NCBI RefSeq assembly: GCF_030695035.1
Contig: NZ_JAUYTT010000012.1
Span: forward strand, 1 to 64,000
Source: Frigidibacter sp.
GTDB taxonomy: Bacteria > Pseudomonadota > Alphaproteobacteria > Rhodobacterales > Rhodobacteraceae
Length of the DNA stretch: 64,000 nt
Reading direction: 5' to 3'
The notes under the pieces were generated by a model, which was given only the letters and a program-made list of their open reading frames with translations, was not told where the DNA came from and searched no databases. The position numbers and the translations under genes were made by a program. Positions 15,453 through 24,811 of the stretch are shown here, piece after piece. Positions within the stretch are counted from its first letter, which is position 1. Each line of letters opens with the position of its first letter.

Positions 15453-16108
15453 TCCGGCTCGACATTATCGCAGACTACGCCTGCCCCTGGTGCTACCTCG
15501 GCAAGGCGATGCTGGACCGCGCCTTGGAGGCGCATCCCCAGCACCCCTTCGTGGTCGAATGGCACCCCTACCAGCTTGACCCCTCGCTCCCGCCCGAAGG
15601 CATGGACCGGCTCGAATACATGGCCGCCCGCTTCGGCAGTGTCGCCGCCATCGCCAAGGTGCACGAGCCGCTGCTGGCGATGGCCGAAAAGGCCGGCGTC
15701 GCCTTCAACCTGCCCGCCATCACCCGCACCCCAAACACGATGAACGCCCACCGCCTGACCCATTGGGCGGCGCTGGAAGGGCGGCAGGCCGCCGTCGTCT
15801 CGGCGCTCTACCGGGCCTACTGGCGCGAGGGGCAGGACATCGGCAATGCCGCCACGCTCACGAAGATCGGCACACAGGCCGGCATGGACGAAGCCCTCGT
15901 CACCCGCCTGCTGGCCAGCGATGCCGACCGTGACCTCATCGCGCAGCGCATCGCCCATTCCCGCAGCCGCGGCGTCTCCTCGGTACCGACCTTCATCGTC
16001 GCCAACCGCCATGCCCTGATGGGTGCCCAAGAACCTGCCCTCTGGGCGCAGGTGATCGCGGACGTCGCCCAAGGGCTTTCCCAACAGGACGAGGCCCCCG
16101 ATGCGTGA
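15449..16108 (+). CDS. FrnE-like DsbA family oxidoreductase
   Basis: A 219-residue cytoplasmic thioredoxin-fold protein of the DsbA/HCCA-isomerase superfamily, FrnE-like: active site CPWC in 'IADYACPWCYLGK' and the distal 'RGVSSVPTFIV' cis-proline segment. No signal peptide. I take TTG 15449 as start: it overlaps the ligase stop as TTGA and puts the conserved 'IRLDIIADYACPWC' at the N-terminus. A longer frame opens at 15350 but lies inside the ligase gene. It overlaps the downstream exporter gene by 8 bp, so all three genes should be co-translated. Role could be thiol-dependent handling of an aromatic or electrophile (inference). Confidence 0.87.
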   Translation: MIRLDIIADYACPWCYLGKAMLDRALEAHPQHPFVVEWHPYQLDPSLPPEGMDRLEYMAARFGSVAAIAKVHEPLLAMAEKAGVAFNLPAITRTPNTMNAHRLTHWAALEGRQAAVVSALYRAYWREGQDIGNAATLTKIGTQAGMDEALVTRLLASDADRDLIAQRIAHSRSRGVSSVPTFIVANRHALMGAQEPALWAQVIADVAQGLSQQDEAPDA

Positions 16109-17342
16109 CACGCCACCTGAAAGCGGCGCTGACGCCGGAGCGGGCATCCGCCGCCTGCCGATGCCCGAATTCGTGGCCATGCTCGCCACCCTCTTCGCCA
16201 TCATCGCCTTCTCCATCGACGCGATGCTGCCCGCCCTGCCCCAGATCGCCGCCGAGCTGGTGCCGAGCGACGTCAACCGCGCGCAGCTGATCCTCACCGC
16301 TTTCGTGCTTGGCATGGGCGTCGGCACCCTCTTTGCCGGCCCGATCTCCGACGCGACGGGCCGCAAGATCGCCATCACGGGGGGCTTCGCGCTCTACATC
16401 ATCGGCGCCGTGATGGCCTGGCGGGCGCAGAGCATCGAGATGATGCTGTTCGCCCGCTTCTTGCAGGGTCTTGGCGCCGCGGGCCCCCGCATTGTCAGCC
16501 TGGCCCTGATCCGCGACCTCTATCAGGGGCGCGAGATGGCGCGTGTCACCTCTTTCGTGATGATGATCTTCATCCTCGTCCCGGCTTTTGCGCCCCTCGT
16601 CGGCTCGGTGGTCATCGACGCCACCGGCGGCTGGCGCGGCATCTTCGGTGCCTTCATCCTGTTCGGGCTGATCGGCGTGCTGTGGCTGAACCTGCGCCAG
16701 CCCGAGACGCTGCCCCCCGCCAAGCGCCGCCCGCTGACCGTGGTCAGCCTCGCCGCCGCCGCCCGCGAAGTGCTGGCCGACCGCGAGGTGCGCGTCTACA
16801 CGGTGGTGATGACGCTTGGCTTTGGTCAGATGTTCGCCGTGCTCTCCTCCTCGCAGCAGCTCTTCTCCGAAACCTACGGGCGCGGCGACAGCTTCCCGCT
16901 GTGGTTCGCAGCGATGGCACTGCTGGCGGGCACCGGGTCGATCCTCAACGCCCGCGTCGTGGTGCGGATGGGGATGCGGCGGATCGCGATTTTGGCCTAT
17001 ATGATCCAGACTTGGATCTCGGCGGTGATGCTGCTGCTGGCGCTGACCGGCGTGCTGCCGGCCTGGGCGGAGTTCCCGGCCTTCTTCCTCTGGGTCACCT
17101 CGGTGTTCTTCATGGCCGGCGTCACCTTCGGCAATCTCAACGCGCTGGCCCTGCAACGCATGGGACATATCGCCGGCATGGCCGCCTCCATCGTCGCCGC
17201 GGTCTCGACCATCTTGTCGATGGTCATCGCCGCGCCGCTGGGGCTGATGTTCGACGGCACCGCAATGCCGCTGATCGTGGGGGTGCTGGTCTGCTCTGCG
17301 ATTGCGTGGTGGCTGATGCGGCGGACTGTGACGACGGGCTGA
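16101..17342 (+). CDS. Bcr/CflA-family multidrug efflux MFS transporter
   Basis: A 413-residue inner-membrane drug:H+ antiporter with about 12 hydrophobic segments. The loop 2-3 motif A-like sequence 'GPISDATGRKIAI' and 'RFLQGLGAAGPRIVSLALIRDLY' (motif C region) are characteristic of the Bcr/CflA group. It is last in the ligase-FrnE-exporter operon and overlaps its predecessor by 8 bp, so it may export the substrate or product of that pathway. It is followed by copy A of the large intergenic repeat. Confidence 0.91.
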   Translation: MRDTPPESGADAGAGIRRLPMPEFVAMLATLFAIIAFSIDAMLPALPQIAAELVPSDVNRAQLILTAFVLGMGVGTLFAGPISDATGRKIAITGGFALYIIGAVMAWRAQSIEMMLFARFLQGLGAAGPRIVSLALIRDLYQGREMARVTSFVMMIFILVPAFAPLVGSVVIDATGGWRGIFGAFILFGLIGVLWLNLRQPETLPPAKRRPLTVVSLAAAAREVLADREVRVYTVVMTLGFGQMFAVLSSSQQLFSETYGRGDSFPLWFAAMALLAGTGSILNARVVVRMGMRRIAILAYMIQTWISAVMLLLALTGVLPAWAEFPAFFLWVTSVFFMAGVTFGNLNALALQRMGHIAGMAASIVAAVSTILSMVIAAPLGLMFDGTAMPLIVGVLVCSAIAWWLMRRTVTTG

Positions 17343-17359
17343 GTTCGGGCCTGTTCCAG

Positions 17360-17502
17360 GCCGCAGGGCAAGGGGTGGAGACATAAGCCCTCACGGCTCC
17401 AAATTCTGCTGTGACCGCCCCGGTGGGCACGAATGTGCCCGCCCCCCAAATACGTTTCGGGCGGGGGCGGGCACAGCAGAATTTCGTCGACGGCCGAAAT
17501 TC
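17360..17502 (+). repeat. Dispersed intergenic repeat family 1, copy A (5'-truncated)
   Basis: Starts at CCGCAGGGCAAGGGG, continues through CCAAATTCTG, the GTGGGCAC...GTGCCC hairpin and the GCCCCCC...GGGCGGGGGC hairpin, and ends with the near-palindrome AATTTCGTCGACGGCCGAAATT. It matches copies at 26028-26209, 39097-39213 and 46550-46757. It lacks the 5' TTGCCA-TGGCAA palindrome present in the others. It lies between convergent genes (MFS exporter and mfd). Confidence 0.85.
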
Positions 17503-17539
17503 AACAGCGCCCATTTGCGAACCAAAGCGCCCTAAAAGA

Positions 17540-20500
17540 TCACCGCCGCTTCGGCACCGCCTTCGGCACAACCCTCACCTCAGCCTTCACCGCAGGTTCC
17601 ACCTTCGCCGCCTTCCGCCCTTCGATCAGCCGCTCGGCCAGATCCTTGGCGATGGCGAAGGCGCCCTTGATGCGGTCGGCCTCGGTCTGCCAGTCGCGGG
17701 CCAGCACGATCTTGTTGTCCTTGATCTTCGCCGCCCCGCGCTCGGCATGCACGAACTCCACCAGCCCCGCCGGATTGGCGAACTTGTCATTGTGGAACAT
17801 CACCGTCGCCCCGCGCGGCCCGGCATCCAGCTTGGCGATGCCCGCCTTCTTGCACATCGCCTTGATCCGCACGACCAGCATCAGCGTGTTCACCTCGCGC
17901 GGCAGCGGGCCAAAGCGGTCGATCAGCTCGGCGGCAAAGCCCTCCAGCTCCACCTTGGTGGTCAACTGCGACAGCCGGCGATAGAGCCCCAGCCGCACAT
18001 CCAGATCCGGCACATACTCCTCCGGGATCAGCACCGGCACGCCAAGGTTGATCTGCGGCGCCCATTGCCCGTCATCCTCGACCGTGCCCTGCAGCTCGCC
18101 CGATTTCAGCCGCGCGATCGTATCCTCCAGCATCGCCTGATAAAGCTCATAGCCGACCTCGCGGATATGGCCCGACTGCTCCTCGCCCAGCAGGTTCCCC
18201 GCGCCCCTCAGGTCCAGATCCTGGCTCGCCAGCGAGAACCCCGCCCCCAGGCTGTCGAGGCTGCCCAAGAGCCGCAGCCGCTTGGCGGCGGAAGGCGTCA
18301 GCGGCGAGCGCGGCTTGGTCGTCAGATAGCAATAAGCACGGGTCTTGGCGCGCCCCACCCGGCCCCGGATCTGATACAGCTGCGAAAGGCCGAACATGTC
18401 GCCGCGGTGGATGATCATCGTATTGGCGGTCGGGATATCCAGCCCCGACTCCACGATGGTCGTCGCCAGCAGCACATCATACTTGCCGTCATAGAAGGCG
18501 TTCATCCGGTCATCGAGCTCGCCCGCCGCCATCTGACCATGCGCCGAGATGAAGCTGACCTCGGGCACATGGTCGCGCAGGAATTCCTCGATCTCGGGCA
18601 GGTCGCTGATCCGCGGCACCACGTAAAAGCTCTGCCCGCCGCGATAATGCTCGCGCAGCAGCGCCTCGCGCAGGGTCACGGTGTCGAACTCGGTCACATA
18701 GGTGCGGATCGCGAGCCGGTCCACCGGCGGGGTGCCGATGATGGACAGGTCGCGCACCCCGGTCAGGCTGAGTTGCAGCGTGCGCGGGATCGGCGTCGCA
18801 GTCAGCGTCAGCACGTGGATTTCCGACCGCATCTCCTTCAGGCGTTCCTTGTGCGTCACGCCGAAATGCTGCTCCTCATCAATCACCAGCAGGCCGAGGT
18901 TGCGGAACTTCACCCCCTTGGCCAGCACCGCATGGGTGCCGATGACGATATCGACCGTGCCATCGGCGAGGCCCGCGCGCGTGGTCGCGGCGTCCTTGGC
19001 GGACACGAAGCGCGACAGCGGCCGCACCGTCAGCGGCGTGCCGCGGAAGCGCTCGGCGAAGGTCTTGAAATGCTGACGGGCCAGCAGCGTCGTCGGCGCG
19101 ATGATCGCCACCTGCGCCCCCGACATCGCGGCGACAAAGGCCGCGCGCATCGCCACCTCGGTCTTGCCAAAACCGACATCGCCGACGATCAGCCGGTCCA
19201 TCGGGCTGCCCTGCTCCAGATCGCCGATCACATCGGCAATGGCGGTCAGCTGGTCATCCGTCTCGGAATACGGGAAGCGCGCGCAGAATGCCTCCCAGTC
19301 ATGATGCGGCGCCTGCATGATCGGCGCATGGCGCAGCGCACGTTCGGCGGCAACGCGCATCAGCCGTTCGGCAATCTGGCGGATGCGTTCCTTGAGCTTG
19401 GCCTTCTTCGCCTGCCAGGCGCCACCGCCAAGCTTGTCGAGAAGCCCTTCCTCATGCCCGAAGCGGCTGAGGAGCTCGATGTTCACCACCGGCAGGTAAA
19501 GCCTGTCGCCGCCGGCATATTCCAGCGAAACACATTCGATGGTGGCGCCGGTGACGGTGAGCGTTTCAAGCCCCTTGTAGCGACCGACGCCGTGATCGAC
19601 ATGGACCACGAGATCGCCCGGCGAAAGCGTCTGAGCTTCGGTCAGGAAGTCCTTGGCGCGCCTTGTCTTTTTCACCGGACGGATCAGCCGGTCGCCGAGC
19701 ACGTCCTGTTCCGACACAACTGTCAGCCCTTCGGCCTCGAAACCCTGCTCCAGCGCCCAGACGGTGAGGAACAGGCCGCCGCGTGCGTTAGGAACGTCGC
19801 GGAAGTCCTTGATTTCGATGATGTTCTTCACACCCTCATCGTCCAGCAAGCCGCGCAGCCGCTCGCGCGCGCCTTCGGAATAGGAGGCGACGACGACCTG
19901 CCCCTCTTGAGACTTCACTTTAAGATGATCCGCCAAGGCCCCGAAAAGGCTCACATTCTCCAGCTGGCGTTCCGCCGAGAAGTTCCGCCCGATCCGCCCC
20001 CCGGCATCCAGCACCCCAAGTCCCACCGGCTGCGGCAAAGCCGACAACTGGACAACCCGGTGCCCGGCCAGCGCGCCCGCCCATCCGGCATCGTCCAGAT
20101 ACAAGAGGCCCGGCGGGCAGGGCTTGTAGGTGGACTCGGTGCGGTCCTTGCGGCGCAGCGCCTCGCGGCGGCTGTCATACTGGTCGGCGATTCCCTCCCA
20201 CCGCGACAGGCGGGCGGCGTCGAGCTGGTCGTCCAGCATCACCGAGGCATCCGGCAGATAGTCGAACACCGTCTCCAGCCGCTCATGGAAGAAGGGCAGC
20301 CAATGCTCGATCCCGGCATGCTTGCGCCCGGCGCTGACGGCCTCATAGAGCGGGTCATCCGTCCCGGCCGCACCGAACTCGATGCGGTAGTTCTGGCGGA
20401 ACCGGGTGATCGCCGCCTCATCCAGGATTACCTCCGACACCGGCGCGAACTCCACGCGGGCCAGCTTCTCGGTGGTCCGCTGGGTGGCAGGATCGAACCG

Positions 20501-21055
20501 CCGCGCCCCGTCCAGCACATCGCCGAACAGGTCAAGCCGCACCGGCCCGGTCGCCCCCGGCGCATAGATGTCGATGATGCCGCCGCGCACGGCATAATCC
20601 CCCGGCTCCGACACGGTCGCCGAGTGAGAAAACCCCATCCGTGCCAGCCAGCCACGCAGCGCGGGTTCATTGACCCGCCCGCCAACCTTGGCCGTGAAGG
20701 CCGCATCGCGGATCACCTCGCGCGCCGGGATCCGCTGGGTCGCGGCGGACAGCGTCGTAAGCAGGATGAACGGCGCACCGATCCCCTGCGCCAGCGCCGC
20801 CAGCGTCGCCATCCGCTGCGCCGAGACATCGGGGTTGGGCGACATCCGGTCATAGGGCAGGCAATCCCAGGCCGGCAGAGTCAGCACCGGCACGGCGGGG
20901 GCGAAGAAGGCCAGCGCAGAGCGCATCGCCTCCATCCGCTTGTCATCGCGCGCGACATGGCAGACGGGGGCGCCGCGCTCCAGCTCGCGCGCCAGCAGGC
21001 GGGCATCGAAACCCTCGGGCGCGCCGGACAGGATCAGGGGGCGGGGATTGGTCAT
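17540..21055 (-). CDS. mfd: Transcription-repair coupling factor Mfd
   Basis: An 1171-residue ATP-dependent translocase that removes stalled RNA polymerase and recruits UvrA. The N-terminal UvrB-homology region is followed by a CarD-like RNA-polymerase-interacting domain ('GDLVVHVDHGVGRYKGLE'), an SF2/RecG-like motor (Walker A 'GDVGFGKTE', K631; Walker B DEEQ at D726; 'TLTATPIPRTL') and the C-terminal TRCF domain ('VPVLIPEEYV'). Full family length. Larger antisense ORFs over the same bases lack any family match. The gene is separated from the exporter by repeat copy A. Confidence 0.97.
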   Translation of the reverse strand: MTNPRPLILSGAPEGFDARLLARELERGAPVCHVARDDKRMEAMRSALAFFAPAVPVLTLPAWDCLPYDRMSPNPDVSAQRMATLAALAQGIGAPFILLTTLSAATQRIPAREVIRDAAFTAKVGGRVNEPALRGWLARMGFSHSATVSEPGDYAVRGGIIDIYAPGATGPVRLDLFGDVLDGARRFDPATQRTTEKLARVEFAPVSEVILDEAAITRFRQNYRIEFGAAGTDDPLYEAVSAGRKHAGIEHWLPFFHERLETVFDYLPDASVMLDDQLDAARLSRWEGIADQYDSRREALRRKDRTESTYKPCPPGLLYLDDAGWAGALAGHRVVQLSALPQPVGLGVLDAGGRIGRNFSAERQLENVSLFGALADHLKVKSQEGQVVVASYSEGARERLRGLLDDEGVKNIIEIKDFRDVPNARGGLFLTVWALEQGFEAEGLTVVSEQDVLGDRLIRPVKKTRRAKDFLTEAQTLSPGDLVVHVDHGVGRYKGLETLTVTGATIECVSLEYAGGDRLYLPVVNIELLSRFGHEEGLLDKLGGGAWQAKKAKLKERIRQIAERLMRVAAERALRHAPIMQAPHHDWEAFCARFPYSETDDQLTAIADVIGDLEQGSPMDRLIVGDVGFGKTEVAMRAAFVAAMSGAQVAIIAPTTLLARQHFKTFAERFRGTPLTVRPLSRFVSAKDAATTRAGLADGTVDIVIGTHAVLAKGVKFRNLGLLVIDEEQHFGVTHKERLKEMRSEIHVLTLTATPIPRTLQLSLTGVRDLSIIGTPPVDRLAIRTYVTEFDTVTLREALLREHYRGGQSFYVVPRISDLPEIEEFLRDHVPEVSFISAHGQMAAGELDDRMNAFYDGKYDVLLATTIVESGLDIPTANTMIIHRGDMFGLSQLYQIRGRVGRAKTRAYCYLTTKPRSPLTPSAAKRLRLLGSLDSLGAGFSLASQDLDLRGAGNLLGEEQSGHIREVGYELYQAMLEDTIARLKSGELQGTVEDDGQWAPQINLGVPVLIPEEYVPDLDVRLGLYRRLSQLTTKVELEGFAAELIDRFGPLPREVNTLMLVVRIKAMCKKAGIAKLDAGPRGATVMFHNDKFANPAGLVEFVHAERGAAKIKDNKIVLARDWQTEADRIKGAFAIAKDLAERLIEGRKAAKVEPAVKAEVRVVPKAVPKRR

Positions 21056-21115
21056 GTCGCTTCACCTATCGGGCGGGCGGGGATTGTCAACCAGGGCGGC
21101 CGGGATGGCGCGACC

Positions 21116-21631
21116 TCAATGCAAAACGCTGATGTTGAGGTTCTGCAGCATCCCCCACATCGCGGTGATGAAGATAGAGATGAGGCCGATCGCCTGCACC
21201 CGGATGCGGTGCCAGTTGAGCGCGCGGTGCAGCGCGGCACCCTCGATGCCGCTTGCGTCGATCCACCGTGCCATGCGCAGCGACATCAGCCCGACCAGTG
21301 CCATCGGGAAGACGATCAGGAACAGCGCCTGGCAGAACTCTACCCCATAGCCGAAGCCCAGCATCGCCAGCGTGGTCAGCAGGGCGGCTGCAATGGCAAC
21401 CGCAGCCGTGCCCGCGACGGAAGATATATAGCCGATGCGGTTGAGGTTGGCGCGCAGCATCATCTGGAAATCCAGCTCTGCCTGGCCGCCGATGCGCCGG
21501 GCGCGCTGGACCATGTCCCAGGGCACGCCCAGGATCCAGTGCGAGGCGCGCGACCAGGTGAAGGCCAGCGCGATCCAGTACCACAGGTTCGAGAAGGACC
21601 GCAGGTCGATCAATTGGTACACGAGGCTCAT
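21116..21631 (-). CDS. Conserved multi-span membrane protein
   Basis: A 171-residue protein with about four hydrophobic segments ([62 protein letters not shown]). The ATG at 21631 is chosen because TTGGA lies 5 nt before it and the longer frame upstream has no sensible features. I recall Rhodobacteraceae relatives labelled 'component of SufBCD complex', but nothing in the sequence shows a sulfur-cluster role, so I leave the function open. It lies upstream of mfd on the same strand (60 bp) and is divergent from hemB. Confidence 0.75.
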   Translation of the reverse strand: MSLVYQLIDLRSFSNLWYWIALAFTWSRASHWILGVPWDMVQRARRIGGQAELDFQMMLRANLNRIGYISSVAGTAAVAIAAALLTTLAMLGFGYGVEFCQALFLIVFPMALVGLMSLRMARWIDASGIEGAALHRALNWHRIRVQAIGLISIFITAMWGMLQNLNISVLH

Positions 21632-21794
21632 GAAGTCCAAGGTCGGTCCCCGTCGGTTGCCTGCTGTCTGCGGCCTGCGGCATCGCGGCAGGATGTCGGC
21701 TTTGCATCGGGCCGCGTTCCCGTGTAACCCCTTCGCCCATGCCCGCCAAGGGCAAGATGACATGCCCGCCAAGTGCCAGTTGAAAGGCCAGCCG

Positions 21795-22790
21795 ATGCTT
21801 CCTGTCCTTGCCCCCTTCCCCACGACCCGCCTGCGCCGGATGCGCCGCACCGCCGCGCTGCGCGATCTGGCGCAGGAAAATGCGCTGACGGCGAAGGACC
21901 TGATCTGGCCGCTGTTCATCACCGATGTGCCGGGGGCGGATATCGAGGTCGCCTCGATGCCCGGCGTGCACCGGCTGACGGTGGAGGGCGCTGTGCGCGC
22001 GGCCGAGACGGCGGCAGAGCTTGGCATTCCGGCGATCTGCCTCTTCCCCTACACCGACCCCGGCCTGCGCACGGATGGCTGCGAAGAGGCCTGGAACCCC
22101 GAGAACCTGTCCAACAAGGTGATCCGCGCGATCAAGGCCGCGGTGCCCGAGGTGGCGGTGATGACCGATATCGCGCTCGACCCCTATAACGCCAATGGCC
22201 ATGACGGGCTGGTGCGGGACGGGGTGATCCTGAATGACGAGACGGTCGAGGCGCTGGTCAAGATGGCGCTGGCCCAGGCCGAGGCGGGGGCGGATATCCT
22301 TGGCCCGTCCGACATGATGGATGGCCGGATCGGCGCGATGCGCGCGGCGCTGGAGGCAGCGGGCCATGCGGATGTGACCATCCTCAGCTATGCCGCGAAA
22401 TATGCCAGCGCCTTCTACGGGCCGTTCCGCGATGCGGTGGGCGCCTCGACCCGGCTGGTGGGCGACAAGAAGACCTATCAGATGAACCCCGGCAATTCGG
22501 ACGAGGCAATCCGGCTGGTCGCCCGCGATCTGGCCGAGGGCGCCGATATGGTGATGGTCAAGCCCGGGATGGCCTATCTCGACATCTGCTACCGGGTGAA
22601 ACAGGCCTTCGGGGTCCCGACCTTCGCCTATCAGGTCTCGGGCGAATACGCTATGATCAAGGGTGCGGTGCTGAACGGCTGGGTCAAGGAGGCGGTGATC
22701 GCCGAAAGCCTGCTGGCCTTCCGCCGCGCGGGCTGTGACGGGATCCTGACCTATTTCGCACCCGATGTCGCGCGGGCGCTGCGCGGCTAG
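21795..22790 (+). CDS. hemB: Delta-aminolevulinic acid dehydratase (porphobilinogen synthase)
   Basis: A 331-residue enzyme condensing two 5-aminolevulinate molecules to porphobilinogen in tetrapyrrole synthesis (haem, and possibly bacteriochlorophyll). Active-site lysines K202 ('SYAAKYAS') and K256 ('MVKPGMAYLD', Schiff-base lysine) are present. The metal region 'DIALDPYNANGHDG' lacks the zinc-binding cysteines, which indicates a Mg/K-dependent type. The ATG at 21795 has GAAAGG at 21782-21787. In-frame ATG 21762 is less likely. Confidence 0.96.
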   Translation: MLPVLAPFPTTRLRRMRRTAALRDLAQENALTAKDLIWPLFITDVPGADIEVASMPGVHRLTVEGAVRAAETAAELGIPAICLFPYTDPGLRTDGCEEAWNPENLSNKVIRAIKAAVPEVAVMTDIALDPYNANGHDGLVRDGVILNDETVEALVKMALAQAEAGADILGPSDMMDGRIGAMRAALEAAGHADVTILSYAAKYASAFYGPFRDAVGASTRLVGDKKTYQMNPGNSDEAIRLVARDLAEGADMVMVKPGMAYLDICYRVKQAFGVPTFAYQVSGEYAMIKGAVLNGWVKEAVIAESLLAFRRAGCDGILTYFAPDVARALRG

Positions 22791-22939
22791 GCTGAGGGCC
22801 GCAAAACCGCCGGGCGATCTTTCGCCGCATTCCCCGATCTGGCCCCGATCTGGCGGTGACATCGGCGTCCATCTGGACTAGAGTTTGTGCGCTACGGCCG
22901 GGACAGGCCGAGATACGGCAATGGGCAAGGGACAGGCAG

Positions 22940-23509
22940 ATGAACAGAGTTTCAGGATCGCTGTCGCGGCGCGGTTTCGTGGTGACGGGGGCGGCAGGCC
23001 TCGCGCTCGCCGCCTGCGGCAACGGCATCGGCGGCAATGGCGCACAGCAGCTGGACGCGCGGGTCGATGCGACGCGCGACTATCTGCGCAGCCGCTATCC
23101 CGGCACGGTGGAGCTGACGCAAAAATCGGTGGGCGTCCTTTACATGCCGCTGATGACCGAGGCGGGCCTTGGCTTCGGCGGCGCCTATGGCCGCGGCGCG
23201 CTGCGCATCAATGACGTGACGGTGGATTACTACTCGGCGACGCAGGCCAGCTTCGGGCTGCAGATCGGCGCGCAGCAATATGCCCATGCGCTGTTCTTCA
23301 TGACGCCGGACGCGCTGGCACAGTTCCGCGCCTCGCCGGGCTGGGTCGCGGGGGCGGATGCCAAATATGCCGTGGCAGACAATGCCGGGTCGCTGGGGGT
23401 GGACACCACCACCTCGCTGGCGCCGGTGATCGCGCTGATCTTCGGCCAGGCCGGGCTGATCGCCGGGGCGACGGTCGAGGGCACGAAATACACGCGGATC
23501 ATCCCGTAA
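22940..23509 (+). CDS. SYLF-domain (Ysc84-like) lipoprotein
   Basis: A 189-residue exported lipoprotein. 'LSRRGFVVTGAAGLALAACG' combines a twin-arginine-like start with an LAAC lipobox. The mature part matches the SYLF/Ysc84 lipid-binding fold: 'GVLYMPLMTEAGLGFGGAYGRGAL', 'YYSATQASFGLQIGAQQYAHALFFM' and a C-terminal glycine-rich stretch. Location is outer or inner membrane surface; the physiological role is not established. The start at 22940 is chosen to put the signal at the N-terminus. It converges on the COQ10-like gene, separated by a large hairpin repeat. Confidence 0.85.
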   Translation: MNRVSGSLSRRGFVVTGAAGLALAACGNGIGGNGAQQLDARVDATRDYLRSRYPGTVELTQKSVGVLYMPLMTEAGLGFGGAYGRGALRINDVTVDYYSATQASFGLQIGAQQYAHALFFMTPDALAQFRASPGWVAGADAKYAVADNAGSLGVDTTTSLAPVIALIFGQAGLIAGATVEGTKYTRIIP

Positions 23510-23520
23510 CATCGCGCGGA

Positions 23521-23678
23521 AGGGGGGCTCTGCCCCCCGCCGCCTGCGGCGACTCCCCCCGGGATATTTGCAACAAGGCAAATGGGAAGACTCCTGCTGC
23601 CTTTGCCTTGTTGCAAATATCCTCAGGGGGTGAATTGGCGCCCTGGCGCCAAGAGGGGGGCGGAAGCCCCCCTTCCCT
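23521..23678. repeat. Intergenic hairpin repeat family 2, paired head-to-head copies
   Basis: A plus-oriented copy (GGGGGGCTCTGCCCCCC, CGCCTGCGGCG, ...GGGATATTTG) faces a minus-oriented one (...AAATATCC, then G-rich hairpins to 23678). The same element occurs at 33524-33612 and 42509-42577. It lies exactly between convergent genes. Confidence 0.8.
23562..23622. terminator. 21-bp perfect inverted repeat, probable bidirectional terminator
   Basis: Bases 23562-23582 (GGATATTTGCAACAAGGCAA plus A) are the exact reverse complement of 23602-23622, with a 19-nt loop. The hairpin lies between two convergent genes (SYLF lipoprotein and COQ10-like), so it most likely stops transcription from both sides. 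No long U tract follows, so Rho-independent activity is not certain. Confidence 0.6.
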
Positions 23679-23679
23679 G

Positions 23680-24135
23680 TTACCGGGGCCCGTAAAGCTC
23701 GGCGGCGCGTTTTTCGAAGGCGCGCACGATCCGGGCCATCGCCTCGCCGAAGACCGCGCCGATGATGCGCTGCAAGATCGGGTTGCGGAATTCGAAATCG
23801 ACGAAGAAGGCGACTTCGGAGCCTCCGTCAGGCAGGTCGCGGAAGGCCCAGTTCGAGCGCATGAACTTGAACGGGCCGTCGAGATATTCGGTGTCGATCT
23901 TCATCACCTCGGGCCAGAGGACGACGCGGCTGCCGAAGCGTTCGCGGAACACCTTGAACGAGATCACCAGATCGGCCTCCAGCACCTCGGAGCCCTCCTC
24001 GCCCGGGCGGCGCGAGCGGATGCGGGCGGCGGAGTTCCAGGGCAGGAATTCGGGGTAGCGCTCGACATCGGCGACAAGGTCATACATCTGCTGCGCCGTC
24101 CAGGGCAGCGGGCGCGTTTCCGAATGTGTCGGCAT
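23680..24135 (-). CDS. COQ10/RatA-type START-domain protein
   Basis: A 151-residue polyketide-cyclase/START-fold protein. '[21 protein letters not shown]' at the start and '[35 protein letters not shown]' at the end (given here in parts: [20 protein letters not shown]) are typical of the COQ10/RatA group. In alphaproteobacteria and mitochondria the family binds ubiquinone and supports respiration. The RatA 'toxin' name comes from a gammaproteobacterial member, and no RatB partner is seen here, so I favour the quinone-binding role. Divergent from hpt. Confidence 0.9.
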   Translation of the reverse strand: MPTHSETRPLPWTAQQMYDLVADVERYPEFLPWNSAARIRSRRPGEEGSEVLEADLVISFKVFRERFGSRVVLWPEVMKIDTEYLDGPFKFMRSNWAFRDLPDGGSEVAFFVDFEFRNPILQRIIGAVFGEAMARIVRAFEKRAAELYGPR

Positions 24136-24250
24136 GAAGGGATCTGTCCTCTGTAGGTCCGCGGCCCGCCTTGTCCATGTTCCGGAGCCGTTTCGCGTGA
24201 CCTTCCATGTTTCATGTCGTAAATACCGCGGGTCAGTTCAAGGGAAAACC

Positions 24251-24811
24251 ATGCCTGCACCCAGTCCGGCGCGACCTTATGTCATCGACGAGATGATTTC
24301 GGCCAAGACCATTGCCGCGCGGGTGGAGGCGCTGGCGAAGGAGATCGAGCAGTCCTTTGCCGGCACCGACAAGCTGGTGGTGGTGGGGCTTCTGCGCGGA
24401 TCCTTCGTGTTCATCGCCGACCTCGTGCGCGAGATCGACCTGCCGGTGGAGGTCGATTTCCTTGAGGCCTCCAGCTATGGCGACGGGATGACATCGAGCC
24501 GCGAGGTGCGGATCCTCAAGGACCTGCGCGGCGAGATTGCCGGGCGCGATGTGCTGGTGGTCGAGGATATCGTCGATACCGGCTTCACCCTCAGCCATGT
24601 GCTGCATCTGCTGGAAAGCCGCGGGCCGGCGCGACTGGAGGTCTGTGCGCTGCTGGACAAGCCGAGCCGCCGCGAGGTGCCGGTGCGGGCGCGCTGGACC
24701 GGATTCGAGATCCCCGACGAGTTCGTGGTGGGCTACGGCATCGACTTTGCGCAGCGCAACCGCAACCTGCCCTTCATCGGCAAGGTGCGCTTCCCCGAGG
24801 GTGCGGCATGA
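24251..24811 (+). CDS. hpt: Hypoxanthine phosphoribosyltransferase
   Basis: A 186-residue purine-salvage enzyme converting hypoxanthine (and guanine) plus PRPP to IMP/GMP. The PRPP loop '[14 protein letters not shown]' has the paired acidic residues, and '[11 protein letters not shown]' and '[18 protein letters not shown]' (substrate-binding end) are standard. The ATG at 24251 has AGGGA 7 nt upstream; the longer in-frame start at 24134 overlaps the divergent gene and is rejected. Its stop overlaps the next small gene (ATGA). Confidence 0.95.
   Translation: MPAPSPARPYVIDEMISAKTIAARVEALAKEIEQSFAGTDKLVVVGLLRGSFVFIADLVREIDLPVEVDFLEASSYGDGMTSSREVRILKDLRGEIAGRDVLVVEDIVDTGFTLSHVLHLLESRGPARLEVCALLDKPSRREVPVRARWTGFEIPDEFVVGYGIDFAQRNRNLPFIGKVRFPEGAA

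Noticed and set aside
17411-21727. 1438-residue plus-strand ORF, longer than any other in the window
   Set aside because: It lies antisense to mfd, is His/Arg/Gln/Pro-rich with no family motif, and mfd explains the bases. Long antisense ORFs are expected at this GC content.
23680-24135. RatA toxin of a toxin-antitoxin pair
   Set aside because: No RatB-like partner is adjacent and the sequence fits the COQ10 group, so a ubiquinone-binding role is more likely.
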